Below the pieces are notes generated by a model. That model was not told the DNA's origin and ran no database searches. It saw nothing but the letters and a program-made list of their open reading frames with translations. Positions 18,400 to 26,945 of a DNA stretch of 64,000 bases are shown in pieces. The translations under genes and the position numbers were made by a program. Source of the DNA: Sphingomonas sp. Y38-1Y. Lineage in GTDB: Bacteria; Pseudomonadota; Alphaproteobacteria; Sphingomonadales; Sphingomonadaceae. How positions within the stretch are numbered: position 1 is the stretch's first letter; each line of letters begins with the position of its first letter. The stretch covers positions 1,178,001-1,242,000 of the forward strand of contig NZ_CP135916.1 in assembly GCF_032391395.1 (NCBI RefSeq). The letters run 5' to 3'.

Positions 18400-18541
18400 C
18401 TTCCTCCCCCTTTTCCCGCGACATAGGCCGGCCGCCGGGCGTGCGCCAGCCGAGGATCCCCTTGCCTCCGCCGCGCCGCTCGGGAACAACCGTCTCGGCA
18501 CCGCGGGCGAACCCGGGCCGTCTCTCGGGGAGTTTCCAGCC

Positions 18542-19840
18542 ATGCCGTTGTTCCTGCCGCTCGCGCTTCAGGTTGCGCCGCCGACACCCGGACCCGTGCC
18601 GCCGCCGTCCGTCACCACCTACATTCTCGCGGGCCGCGTCATCGATCGGCCGGGGCGGCCACCGCGCGGCGCCACGACGATCGTCGTGCGGGACGGCAAG
18701 GTCGCCGAGCTGATCGACGGGCATCAGACGCCGCCCGACCGGACGAACGTCATCGACCTGTCGAGCCAGACGGTGCTGCCCGGCCTAATCGACGCGCACG
18801 TCCACCTCTCTTCCGATCGCGCGGGGCAGGAGGGGCTGCTCGCGGAGTTCACCGAGGGCGCGCAGATGCACGCCTATGAAGCGCTGTGGAACGCGCAGAA
18901 GACGTTGCGGGCGGGCTTCACGACAGTGCGCAACCTGGGCGACGACGGCGCGACGCTGGCACTGCGCGATGCGGTCGCGCGCGGGTGGGTGACGGGACCA
19001 CGGATCGTCGATGCCGGGCGCTCGATCTCGACCACGTCGGGGCACATGGACGCGCGGCTGGGGCTCAACGACGAGCTGCGCGACCATCCGCATACCGACA
19101 ATCTGTGCGACGGCCCGGAGGCGTGCCGCAAGGCGGTGCGGCTCCAGATCGGCCGCGGCGCCGACGTCATCAAGATCGCGACGACGGGCGGCGTCAACAG
19201 CCGAATCGGCGCGGGCCTCGGCGCACAGATGTTCGACGACGAGGCAAAGGCGATCGTCGAGACCGCGCACCTCTATGGCAAGAAGGTCGCGGTCCACGCA
19301 CACGGCGCCGACGGGATCAAGGTCGCGATGGCGGCGGGCGCCGACTCGATCGAGCACGGCACGCTGATGGACGAAGAGGCGATCGCGGTGATGAAGAAGG
19401 CGGGTGCCTTCTACGTCCCGACGCTGTCGACGGTGAACGGCTACAAGGAGCGGATCGCGCGCGACCCGAACGCCTATCCGCCCGAGGTGCGCAAGAAGAT
19501 CGACTGGCGCATCTCGATCACTGGCAAGGCGCTGGAGCGCGCGGCACCCGCGGGCGTGCGCATCGCGTTCGGCACCGACGCGGGCGTGTCGAAGCACGGC
19601 CGCAATGCCGACGAGTTCGAGCTGCTGGTCCAGCACGGCCTGACCCCGGTACAGGCGATCCAGGCGGCGACGGTGAACGCCGCCGAGCTGCTGGGCCTGT
19701 CGGGCGAGATCGGTACGCTCGAGCGGGGCAAGGCCGCCGATTTGATCGCGGTCGCGGGCGATCCGCTGGCCGATGTGCGCGTGCTCAAGTCGGTGGCGTT
19801 CGTGATGAAGGGCGGGGCGGTGGTGCCGCTGACGCCATGA
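18542..19840 (+). CDS. exported metal-dependent amidohydrolase
   Basis: This 432-residue member of the amidohydrolase superfamily is close to imidazolonepropionase or Xaa-Pro dipeptidase types. The N-terminal strand carries GRVIDRPGRPPRGATTIVVRDGKV. The HxH motif is in PGLIDAHVHL, an active-site Lys is likely in DVIKIATTGG, a ligand His lies in KVAVHAHG and another in SIEHGT, and the catalytic Asp is in AFGTDAG. A short hydrophobic N-terminus suggests export. It overlaps the next gene by ATGA. Confidence 0.88.
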   Translation: MPLFLPLALQVAPPTPGPVPPPSVTTYILAGRVIDRPGRPPRGATTIVVRDGKVAELIDGHQTPPDRTNVIDLSSQTVLPGLIDAHVHLSSDRAGQEGLLAEFTEGAQMHAYEALWNAQKTLRAGFTTVRNLGDDGATLALRDAVARGWVTGPRIVDAGRSISTTSGHMDARLGLNDELRDHPHTDNLCDGPEACRKAVRLQIGRGADVIKIATTGGVNSRIGAGLGAQMFDDEAKAIVETAHLYGKKVAVHAHGADGIKVAMAAGADSIEHGTLMDEEAIAVMKKAGAFYVPTLSTVNGYKERIARDPNAYPPEVRKKIDWRISITGKALERAAPAGVRIAFGTDAGVSKHGRNADEFELLVQHGLTPVQAIQAATVNAAELLGLSGEIGTLERGKAADLIAVAGDPLADVRVLKSVAFVMKGGAVVPLTP

Positions 19841-20193
19841 GTCCGGCCGAAACCGCGATCCGCACCGCGCGCCTCCACTGGAACGCGGCGATTGCGACGG
19901 GCGATGTCGAGGGCGCGGTCGGGCCGGTCACGCGCGACTGCGTGCTGGTGCCCGCGGGCGGCGAGCCATTCAACGGGCGTGCGGCGATCGCGCTAGCGTG
20001 GCGGCGGTTGCTCGGCCAGGGCGGGCGGTATGTGCGCGAGGTCGAGCGGATCGAGGCGGGCGAGGGCGTCGCGGCCGAGTTCGGGCGCTGGCGGAGCGAC
20101 GCGGGGCTGTCAGGCGCATATCTCGCCGAATGGCATGAGGGCGCCGAAGGCTGGCGGTGCGCGCGCGAGCTGTACGTGCAGCTCTCGGGCTAG
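19837..20193 (+). CDS. SnoaL/NTF2-like protein (DUF4440 type)
   Basis: This 118-residue protein has the NTF2 fold pattern: an N-terminal helix with TARLHWNAAIATGDVEGAV, then FNGRAAIALAWRRLL and strands ending LAEWHEGAEGWRCARELYVQL. Such domains serve as small catalytic or ligand-binding modules; the ligand is unknown. It starts within the amidohydrolase stop (ATGA) and so is co-translated with it. Its 3' end overlaps the convergent gene by 4 bases. Confidence 0.8.
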   Translation: MSPAETAIRTARLHWNAAIATGDVEGAVGPVTRDCVLVPAGGEPFNGRAAIALAWRRLLGQGGRYVREVERIEAGEGVAAEFGRWRSDAGLSGAYLAEWHEGAEGWRCARELYVQLSG

Positions 20194-20633
20194 AGTTCCA
20201 GCGTCATCGCGTCGTTAACCGGGAGTGCTGTCCAGCGCTCGGAAAGCGTGTCCAGGCGCGCCCGGATCGCTTCGATATCGTGCTCGGTCACCGCGGCGAC
20301 GGCATGGTCGCGTGCATGACAGGCGTGCTCGTAGGTGGCGATCATCTCGCTTGCGGGCACGCGGCCGCCCCATAGTTCGGCCTGGAACGTCTCAACCAGC
20401 CGCTCGACCGCTTCCTCCCCTTCGCCGCCTTGCGCAGAGAAGTCGGCTGGCGAACCATCCTTGACCATGGACAGGAAGCCGCGCTGGGCGAGCACGGTTT
20501 CCACCGCATAATGCACCATGTCGTGAGGAACGATCCCCTGCTTCGGACAGGCGATCGTCTCGGTCGCGCCGCCCTCGCGCACGAGGGTCAGCTCGTCATA
20601 TTTACCGGCGCGTTTGGTGAAGGTGAGTTGCAC
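20190..20633 (-). CDS. conserved hypothetical protein
   Basis: The product is 147 residues, soluble and acidic, and of unknown function. The first half looks like a small beta-sheet (LTFTKRAGKYDELTLVREGG) with a segment KQGIVPHDMVHYAVE that is likely conserved. The second half is helical and charged (EAVERLVETFQAEL; EHDIEAIRARLDTLSERW). There are no membrane segments. It converges with the NTF2-like gene. Confidence 0.7.
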   Translation of the reverse strand: MQLTFTKRAGKYDELTLVREGGATETIACPKQGIVPHDMVHYAVETVLAQRGFLSMVKDGSPADFSAQGGEGEEAVERLVETFQAELWGGRVPASEMIATYEHACHARDHAVAAVTEHDIEAIRARLDTLSERWTALPVNDAMTLEL

Positions 20634-20694
20634 AGGGTCTAACCTGGGGAAGTCGGCGGGATCGCAGTTTGGTCTGGGATCCCGCTTCGACCGC

Positions 20695-21486
20695 TTATTT
20701 CTTGGGCTTCCTGAACCGCACCGTCATGCGGTCGCTCTCGCCGATCGCGACATACTTGGCGCGATCGACGTCGCCCTTGCGGAGCACGGGGGGCAGCGTC
20801 CAGACGCCGTCGGGATAGTCGGCGGTATCCTTGGGGTTCGCGTTGACCTCGCTCTGGCCGACGACCTCGAAGCCAGCGGCCTTGGCGAAGCCGATCACCG
20901 ACGAGGTCTTCATATAGCCGCTCTTCTCCTCGGCCGCGGCGTCGCGGCTTTCGGGAAGGCGGTGCTCGACCACGCCGAGCGTGCCGCCGGGCTTGAGCAT
21001 CCGGAACGCGGCGTTGAACACCTGTTGCGCGGCATCCTGGCCGCCGAAGCGCCAGTTATGCACGTTGCGGAAGGTGAGCACGACATCGGCGCTGTTAGCC
21101 GGCACGGTCTCCAGCCCGGTCGCGACCTTCACCTTGCCATAGGTCTTGGCGTCCTTGGCGATCAGCGCCTGGACGCCCTTGAGCCCGCCGGCGGGCGCCG
21201 CGACCCAGAGCTGGCCCTTGGCCGACAGATAGGGCGCGAGAATCTCGGTGTACCAGCCGCCGCCGGGGAAGATCTCGACCACCGTGTGATTGGGCTGCAC
21301 GCCGAAGAAGGCGAGCGTTTCGACCGGGTGGCGATACGGGTCACGGGCCTTGTTGGCCGGTGTCCGCGTCGATGCCTCGGTCGCGGCCTTCAGCGCCGAT
21401 CGCTGCGTCTGGGGGGCGCCGACGGCGACGCTGGCGACCGCGACGGCGGTGGTGGCGACGGCAAGAACGGCGATGGTCTGGCGCAT
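20695..21486 (-). CDS. SAM-dependent methyltransferase-fold protein with a signal peptide (COG4798 type)
   Basis: This 263-residue protein has a Sec-type N-terminal hydrophobic segment (MRQTIAVLAVATTAVAVASVAVGA). A Rossmann-like methyltransferase domain follows, with motif I degenerate as VEIFPGGGWYTEIL, motif IV-like DVVLTFRNVHNW and motif V-like LKPGGTLGVVEHR. The family occurs in proteobacteria with predicted export, although SAM is not known to be available in the periplasm. The substrate is unknown. Confidence 0.82.
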   Translation of the reverse strand: MRQTIAVLAVATTAVAVASVAVGAPQTQRSALKAATEASTRTPANKARDPYRHPVETLAFFGVQPNHTVVEIFPGGGWYTEILAPYLSAKGQLWVAAPAGGLKGVQALIAKDAKTYGKVKVATGLETVPANSADVVLTFRNVHNWRFGGQDAAQQVFNAAFRMLKPGGTLGVVEHRLPESRDAAAEEKSGYMKTSSVIGFAKAAGFEVVGQSEVNANPKDTADYPDGVWTLPPVLRKGDVDRAKYVAIGESDRMTVRFRKPKK

Positions 21487-21609
21487 AGATGGTCCCCCGA
21501 TGACGCAGTAACGATCGGCCCACTACCGCTAGCAGTGCGCTGACCAGCGCTCAACCGGCGGCGTCCCGATAAGTTGCAGCTCGGCAGCCTAGCTGAACAT
21601 TTCACAACG

Positions 21610-21634
21610 GGAACAATCGTTTTCGGACGCAGTT
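21610..21634 (+). promoter_or_regulatory. EcfG-type general-stress promoter candidate
   Basis: GGAAC at 21610-21614 is followed after 17 bases by GTT (21632-21634), close to the alphaproteobacterial EcfG consensus GGAAC-N16/17-CGTT. It lies about 33 bases before the start of the small membrane protein gene at 21667. Confidence 0.4.
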
Positions 21635-21666
21635 TCTTCGCCCATCATCAACGGAGGGACCGTGAC

Positions 21667-21915
21667 ATGATCGAGGAACGCACCACCTATTCGGACCAGC
21701 CCCACACCACCACCGTCGTCGAGCGTCGCAGTGGCGGTGGCGGCACGATCCTGATCGGCGTCGTATTGCTGGTCGCAGTTATCATCGGGGCCTTCTTCCT
21801 GATGAACCAGAACCGCAACGAGACCATCCAGACCAAGGCGATCAGCGGTGCCGCCGAAAGCGTCAGCGAAGGCGCGCAAAAGGTCGGCGACGCGGCGCAG
21901 AAGGCGGTCGAGTAA
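21667..21915 (+). CDS. small single-pass membrane protein
   Basis: This 82-residue protein has a polar Thr-rich N-terminus (TTYSDQPHTTTVVERRSGGGG), one membrane helix (about 27-45, TILIGVVLLVAVIIGAFFL) and an Ala/Glu-rich amphipathic tail (AAESVSEGAQKVGDAAQKAVE). The tail resembles YtxH/late-embryogenesis-like stress helices. The RBS GGAGGGA lies upstream. With the EcfG-like promoter this suggests an envelope stress protein, as inference only. Confidence 0.75.
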   Translation: MIEERTTYSDQPHTTTVVERRSGGGGTILIGVVLLVAVIIGAFFLMNQNRNETIQTKAISGAAESVSEGAQKVGDAAQKAVE

Positions 21916-21963
21916 GATCGGGACGACGCAGCGGCGTACGCCCGCCGCTGCTGGTCCGTTACC

Positions 21964-22680
21964 TTACCGGACGCACGCATCCAGCCGCTCGCGGCGGACG
22001 ACGCCGATGCGGCGGACGATGGTGTTGCCGTATCGGCGGGTGAAGCCCTGCGGCGCGATGCCGGCGCGCTTCTTGGGCAGCGGCAGCACCGCAGCGATGC
22101 GCGCCGCCTCGCGCTCGGTCAGGCGGCCGGCACCGTGGCCGAAATAACGACGCGCACCCGCCTCCACGCCATAAGTGCCGATGCCCGTCTCCGCGACGTT
22201 CAGATAGACTTCCATGATCCGGCGCTTGCCCCAGATCGCCTCGATCAGCAGCGTGAACCAGGCTTCGCCGGCTTTCCGAACATAGCCGCCGCCCTGCCAC
22301 AGGAAGACGTTCTTCGCCGTCTGTTGGCTGATCGTCGAGCCGCCGCGGATACGGCCACCGCTCGCGTTGCGGATCGCCGCCGCGGCGATCGCCGAATAGT
22401 CGAAGCCGTGGTGCGAACAGAAGCTGCTGTCCTCGCCCGCGATGACCGCGCGCGCCATATCGGGGTCGATGTCGTCCAGCGAACGCCAGCTCTTGGTCAC
22501 GCTGCGTCCGGCAAAGATGTCGCCGGCCATGGTCAGCGTGAACGGCGGCGGCACGAAGCGATAGATGCCAACGACCACGACGCTCAGCACCACGAAGATC
22601 AGCGCGGCGCGCACCGTCCAGCCGGCGATCCGCCGGACCCATCCCCTTGTCGGTTTCCGCTGCCGCTCGCCCCGTGCCAT
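21964..22680 (-). CDS. mtgA: monofunctional biosynthetic peptidoglycan transglycosylase
   Basis: This 238-residue GT51 enzyme polymerises lipid II into glycan strands. One N-terminal membrane anchor (about residues 21-40) is followed by the transglycosylase domain. The catalytic Glu is in AGEDSSFCSHHGFD, with motifs RGGSTISQQTAKNVFLW and EVYLNVAETGIGTYGVEAGA. ATG 22680 is used; an in-frame TTG 36 bases upstream is less likely. There is no transpeptidase domain, so it is the MtgA class. Confidence 0.95.
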   Translation of the reverse strand: MARGERQRKPTRGWVRRIAGWTVRAALIFVVLSVVVVGIYRFVPPPFTLTMAGDIFAGRSVTKSWRSLDDIDPDMARAVIAGEDSSFCSHHGFDYSAIAAAAIRNASGGRIRGGSTISQQTAKNVFLWQGGGYVRKAGEAWFTLLIEAIWGKRRIMEVYLNVAETGIGTYGVEAGARRYFGHGAGRLTEREAARIAAVLPLPKKRAGIAPQGFTRRYGNTIVRRIGVVRRERLDACVR

Positions 22681-22778
22681 CGCGCGATCCGTTAGCGCGG
22701 GCGGCGCGGGGTGCAAGCGGTGAAATGCGTGCAGCCTGCGACCTTGCTGCGACGAAGCGTAGACCTTAGGGAACGCGC

Positions 22779-23987
22779 ATGAAGCGCAATACCGGCCAGG
22801 ACCGCAGCATCACCTCGCAATGGCGCCCCGCCACCCAGGCGGTGCGCGGCGGCACGATGCGGTCGGAGTTCGGCGAGACGTCGGAGGCGATCTTCCTAAC
22901 GTCGGGCTATGCCTATGACTGTGCGGGCGACGCGGCGGCGCGCTTCGCCGGCGAACAGTCGGGCATGACCTATTCGCGGCTCCAGAACCCGACGGTCGAG
23001 ATGCTGGAGCATCGCATCGCCCTCCTGGAAGGGGCCGAGGCGTGCCGCGCGACGGCCAGCGGCATGGCGGCGATGACCGCGGCGTTGCTCTGCCAGCTGT
23101 CCGCGGGCGATCATGTCGTCGCGGGCCGCGCGCTGTTCGGGTCGTGCCGCTGGCTGACCGACACGCTGCTCCCCAAGTTCGGCATCGCCACGACGATCGT
23201 CGATGCGCGCGACGCCCAGGCGTTCGCGGACGCCACCACCGACAAGACCAAGCTCTGGTTCTTCGAGACGCCCGCCAATCCGACGATGGATGTCGTCGAC
23301 CTGCGCGCGGTGTGCGATCTTGCCAGGGCAAAGGGCGTGCGGACCGTCGTCGACAACGCGTTCGCTACTCCCGCGCTTCAGCGGCCGATGGAGTTCGGCG
23401 CCGACATCGTCGCCTATTCCGCGACCAAGATGATGGACGGGCAGGGCCGCGTGCTGGCGGGCGCGGTGTGCGGGACCGAGGATTTCATCCTCAATGAGCT
23501 GCTGCCGTTCACGCGCAACACCGGGCCGACGCTCTCCGCGTTCAACGCCTGGGTGGTGCTGAAGGGGCTGGAGACGCTCGACCTTCGCATCCGCCGCCAG
23601 TCGGAGAACGCGCTGGAGGTCGGCCGCTTCCTCGAAGGGCGCGTCCCGCGCATCAACCATCCGGGCCTGCCGAGCCACCCGCAGCACAACCTCGCGCTGT
23701 CGCAGATGGCGATGACGGGGCCGATCTTCTCGTTCGAGGTGGATGGCGGGCGCACACAGGCGCACGGGTTGCTCGACGCGCTGACCCTCATCGATATCTC
23801 GAACAATATCGGCGACTCGCGCTCGCTGATGACGCATCCCGCCTCGACCACGCATTATGGCGTAGCCGAGGAAAAGCGGCTGGAGATGGGCGTGACGGAG
23901 GGGCTGCTACGCCTCAACGTCGGGCTCGAGGATCCCGCCGACCTGATCGACGATCTCGACCAGGCACTCCGGCAGGTCGGCCTATGA
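22779..23987 (+). CDS. metZ: O-succinylhomoserine sulfhydrylase
   Basis: This 402-residue Cys/Met-metabolism PLP enzyme converts O-succinylhomoserine and sulfide to homocysteine. The PLP lysine is in YSATKMMDGQG, the phosphate-binding region is ATASGMAAM, and the substrate-side motif is TYSRLQNPT. The sequence is closest to the alphaproteobacterial MetZ branch rather than cystathionine lyases, judged by FFETPANPTMDVVDL and the GRVLAGAV loop. It leads a four-gene operon with 4-base overlaps (metZ-apaG-lysR-GNAT). Confidence 0.92.
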   Translation: MKRNTGQDRSITSQWRPATQAVRGGTMRSEFGETSEAIFLTSGYAYDCAGDAAARFAGEQSGMTYSRLQNPTVEMLEHRIALLEGAEACRATASGMAAMTAALLCQLSAGDHVVAGRALFGSCRWLTDTLLPKFGIATTIVDARDAQAFADATTDKTKLWFFETPANPTMDVVDLRAVCDLARAKGVRTVVDNAFATPALQRPMEFGADIVAYSATKMMDGQGRVLAGAVCGTEDFILNELLPFTRNTGPTLSAFNAWVVLKGLETLDLRIRRQSENALEVGRFLEGRVPRINHPGLPSHPQHNLALSQMAMTGPIFSFEVDGGRTQAHGLLDALTLIDISNNIGDSRSLMTHPASTTHYGVAEEKRLEMGVTEGLLRLNVGLEDPADLIDDLDQALRQVGL

Positions 23988-24382
23988 AGGCGCTGTTCAC
24001 CGAGGAGGCGCGAACGCGCGGCGTCGTTGTGCGCACGTCGGTCAGCTATCTGCCCGAGCAGTCGGAGCCGGCGCGTGGTCGCTGGTTCTGGGCCTATCAC
24101 ATCCGCATCGAGAACGAGGGCGAGACGGGCGTCCAGCTCCTCACGCGGCACTGGATCATCACCGACGGCCGCGGCGCGCGCCATTCGGTCGAGGGCGAGG
24201 GCGTCGTCGGCGAGCAGCCGATGATCGCGCCGGGCGGCAGCTTCGACTATGTTTCCGGCTGCCACCTCGCGACGCCGACGGGATCGATGCAGGGCAGCTA
24301 TCACATGCTGGCTGAGGACGGATCTGCGTTCGACGTCGCCATCCCCAAGTTCGGGCTGATCGCCCCGGCGGTCGCGGGATGA
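23984..24382 (+). CDS. apaG: ApaG family protein
   Basis: This 132-residue protein has the FN3-like ApaG fold: VRTSVSYLPEQSEP...FWAYHIRIENEG, LLTRHWIITDG and YVSGCHLATPTGSMQGSY are all hallmark segments. ApaG has been linked to Co2+/Mg2+ tolerance and Ap4A levels, but its biochemical role is unsettled. The start overlaps the metZ stop (ATGA), and its stop overlaps the lysR start. Confidence 0.93.
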   Translation: MKALFTEEARTRGVVVRTSVSYLPEQSEPARGRWFWAYHIRIENEGETGVQLLTRHWIITDGRGARHSVEGEGVVGEQPMIAPGGSFDYVSGCHLATPTGSMQGSYHMLAEDGSAFDVAIPKFGLIAPAVAG

Positions 24383-25170
24383 AGCGCACGCATCTTCCGC
24401 TCAATGGCCTGCGCGTGCTCGACGCCGCGGCGCGGCACCTGTCGTTCACCCGCGCCGCCGACGAGCTGGCGGTGACCCCCGCCGCGGTCGGGCAGCAGAT
24501 CCGCGCGCTGGAGGATACGCTCGGCGTCGTGCTGTTTCGTCGCACCACCCGCGGGCTGGAGCTGACGCCGGAGGGCGAGCGCGGGCTGGTCGCGCTGCGT
24601 GACGGCTTCCTCCAGTTCGAGGAAGCGGTCCGCGCGATGCAGGCCGGGCAGTCGTCGCGGTCGCTGACGATTGCCGCGCCGCGCGACCTGACGCACAAAT
24701 GGCTGATGCCGCGGCTCGCCGCGATCGCCGAGAGCGACCCCGACCAGCGCTTCACGCTCGTCGCGGCGGAGGATGGCGTCGACTTCGCACAGGCCAACCT
24801 CGACCTCGCGATCCGCTGGGGCGAGGGGCCGGGCGAGCATGAGGGCGAGGCGCTCGAATCCGACGGCATGGTGACGGTGGCGGCGCCGGGCGGCGGGGCC
24901 GACACGCGCATCTCCTGGCCCGGCTGCCTTAACGAGGAAGCGGTGTCGCGCGTCGCGGTCGGCGATGCGGGCCTGGCGATCGACGCCGCTGCCGCGGGCC
25001 TCGGCTTCGCGACGGTGCCGGAACTGCTCGCACGCGCCGATCTCGCCGCCGGGCGGGTGGTATCGGTGGGCGAGCCGACGCCCTATTCGCGCGGCTATTG
25101 GATGGTCGCGCCGTTGCCGCAGTGGCGCCAGAAGAAGGTGCGCGCGCTGGTCGACGCGCTGGCGGCATGA
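24379..25170 (+). CDS. LysR family regulator, GcvA-like
   Basis: The product is 263 residues, somewhat short for a LysR protein (about 300). The winged helix-turn-helix at residues 6-65 carries LNGLRVLDAAARHLSFTRAADELAVTPAAVGQQI. The ligand domain starts near SRSLTIAAPRDLTHKWLMPRL and ends in QWRQKKVRALVDAL. It resembles GcvA-type regulators of amino-acid genes. Co-translation with metZ-apaG makes methionine-biosynthesis genes a possible target, though LysR genes more often lie divergent from their targets. Confidence 0.88.
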   Translation: MKRTHLPLNGLRVLDAAARHLSFTRAADELAVTPAAVGQQIRALEDTLGVVLFRRTTRGLELTPEGERGLVALRDGFLQFEEAVRAMQAGQSSRSLTIAAPRDLTHKWLMPRLAAIAESDPDQRFTLVAAEDGVDFAQANLDLAIRWGEGPGEHEGEALESDGMVTVAAPGGGADTRISWPGCLNEEAVSRVAVGDAGLAIDAAAAGLGFATVPELLARADLAAGRVVSVGEPTPYSRGYWMVAPLPQWRQKKVRALVDALAA

Positions 25171-25745
25171 CCCCGCGCGAACTGCCGGTGCTGCGCAGCG
25201 AGCGGCTGGTGCTGCGCCCGCGCGAGGCACGCGATGCCGAGGCGCTGCACCCGCTGTTCGCCGATGTCGAGGCGATGCGATATTGGTCGGGCCCGCCGCA
25301 CCGCGACGTGGCCGAGACGCTCGCCTCGTTCGACCGCAACGAGCCCGCCTGGCGCGTGTGGGCGATCACCACCCCCGCCAACGACCATGCGATCGGCTTC
25401 GTCGCCGCGGGTGAGGACTGGAAGGGCAACGTTACCGAAATCGGCTACATGCTCGGCCGTGCGCATTGGGGCGGCGGCATCGCGCAGGAAGCGGTCGGCA
25501 CGGTGATCGACCGCATCTTCGCCGAGGGTCAGCGGCGCGTCTATGCCGATACCGATCCCGACAATACGCCCTCGCGCGCGATGCTCGAGCGGTTGGGTTT
25601 CAAGCTCGAAGGCATCCTTCGCGCCGAGTGGGAGACGCATATCGGCGTCCGCGACACCGCGCTCTACGGCCTGCTCGCCGGCGAATGGTCAGCGGGCCGC
25701 GCCGATCAGGTCGAGCGCGCGCGCGACGAGGTTGTCGAGGGCTGA
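25167..25745 (+). CDS. GNAT family N-acetyltransferase, RimJ/RimL type
   Basis: This 192-residue acetyltransferase starts LPVLRSERLVLRPREARDAEALHPLF, the typical RimJ/RimL N-terminus. The acetyl-CoA site is around LGRAHWGGGIAQEAVGTVI, followed by NTPSRAMLERLGFKLEG. The substrate is unknown. It is the last gene of the metZ operon (ATGA overlap) and its final 57 bases overlap the 3' end of the convergent hydrolase gene. Confidence 0.88.
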   Translation: MTPRELPVLRSERLVLRPREARDAEALHPLFADVEAMRYWSGPPHRDVAETLASFDRNEPAWRVWAITTPANDHAIGFVAAGEDWKGNVTEIGYMLGRAHWGGGIAQEAVGTVIDRIFAEGQRRVYADTDPDNTPSRAMLERLGFKLEGILRAEWETHIGVRDTALYGLLAGEWSAGRADQVERARDEVVEG

Positions 25746-26945
25746 CGGCTCGATCGCGCCGTCGCCGCGATGCTGGCTGGCGGCCACGACATACCATCTG
25801 CCCGACCGATCGCGCGCGAGGTGGTTGAGGCTGAGTATGCCCGGCTCCGACCCGCCCTTGTAGCCGACATAGGCCAGGCCATGGCGATCCGCGCGCGCGG
25901 TGGCGAGGATGGCGAGCGCCTGCGATCCGCCCTTGCGCGACAGCCAGTCGAGCGTCCGTGCCATCGCGCGCGGGCTGGCGAACCACTCGATCTCCGGCCG
26001 GACGGCGGTGTCGCCGAACAGCGCCGGGTCGAGCGGCACCTTGGCAAGTGCCGGATCGGCAAGGCGGGCGCGGCGCTGCTCGGGCGTGAGCGTCGCCCAG
26101 CCGGTGGCGAGCGCGGCGGCGGCGGGGTGCTTGAGCCGGAACGCTTCAGCCGTGGTCAGCACGGGCAGGCTGGCGGCACCCAGCGCCTGTGCCCGCGCAT
26201 CGACGGCGTCGCGGCCGAGCAGCGCGACCAACGTGTCGGTGGCGGTGTTGTCGCTGATCGAGATCATCAGCGTCGCCAGCGCCTGAAGCGTCATCGGCGT
26301 GCCCGCGGGCCAGTCCTGGGTGATCCCGCTGGCAAGCGAGCGGGGGCCGAGCGGCGCGACCTCGTCCCAGCGATGCTTCCCGTCCGCGACCTGCGCGGCG
26401 AGTTCGGCGAGGACCCACAGCTTGAACGCCGAACCGATCGGCGCCGCCGCCTCGCCGCGATGCTCGCCGATCGCGCGCGGGCTCGGGTCCTCCAGCGCAT
26501 AAATGCCGAAGCCGGTGTCGCCGGGCAGCCGCGCCGCCTCTGCGACGATCCCGGCGAAGCTGTCGGCGAGCGGCGCGGTGCCGACGATTGCGAAGCCCGC
26601 GACCTGCCGCGTGCCGCCGGGCGCCAGCGTCAGCCGGACCCGCGCGCGCCCGCGCTCGAACATCAGGCTGGCATCCGCCTCCAGCGCGTTGTGTCGCTCG
26701 ACCCGGCCGATGCCGGTCGGTTTGCCCAGCCCGGTGCGAAGCTTCGCGGCGATCGCATCGAAGCGCGGTTTGGGCACCTCGGTGCGAAAGCGCTCGCCGA
26801 ACGTGGCCGCATAGTCGCCGCTGCCGCCGAGCAGCGCGACGATCTCGGCCAGGCGCTTGTCGGCGTCGGCGGGGCGGGCTGGACGATTGCGGGGGCGGGG
26901 CGGCCTGGCATGTCCGACCCTCGCGCATCGCCGTGGCTGGCGCAA
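25689..26945 (-). CDS. class A beta-lactamase-like serine hydrolase with anomalous N-terminus
   Basis: The product is up to 418 residues. The beta-lactamase/transpeptidase-like domain has SAFK (SxxK), SDN and YKGG (KTG equivalent). An N-terminal DUF3887-like segment (residues 30-150) precedes it. The only start available is a TTG that directly abuts the TGA of hemW, in the same reading frame. The first 28 residues are Arg/Pro-rich with no signal peptide, although relatives are exported. No signal peptide is visible in the other frames either. The gene may have lost its signal sequence or be a degenerate pseudogene. Confidence 0.75.
   Translation of the reverse strand: MRQPRRCARVGHARPPRPRNRPARPADADKRLAEIVALLGGSGDYAATFGERFRTEVPKPRFDAIAAKLRTGLGKPTGIGRVERHNALEADASLMFERGRARVRLTLAPGGTRQVAGFAIVGTAPLADSFAGIVAEAARLPGDTGFGIYALEDPSPRAIGEHRGEAAAPIGSAFKLWVLAELAAQVADGKHRWDEVAPLGPRSLASGITQDWPAGTPMTLQALATLMISISDNTATDTLVALLGRDAVDARAQALGAASLPVLTTAEAFRLKHPAAAALATGWATLTPEQRRARLADPALAKVPLDPALFGDTAVRPEIEWFASPRAMARTLDWLSRKGGSQALAILATARADRHGLAYVGYKGGSEPGILSLNHLARDRSGRWYVVAASQHRGDGAIEPSALDNLVARALDLIGAAR

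Noticed and set aside
22681..22778. Possible SAM-type riboswitch before metZ
   Set aside because: The leader is short and I could not match the conserved pseudoknot core of SAM-II or the stems of other SAM riboswitches. A covariance-model scan would settle it.
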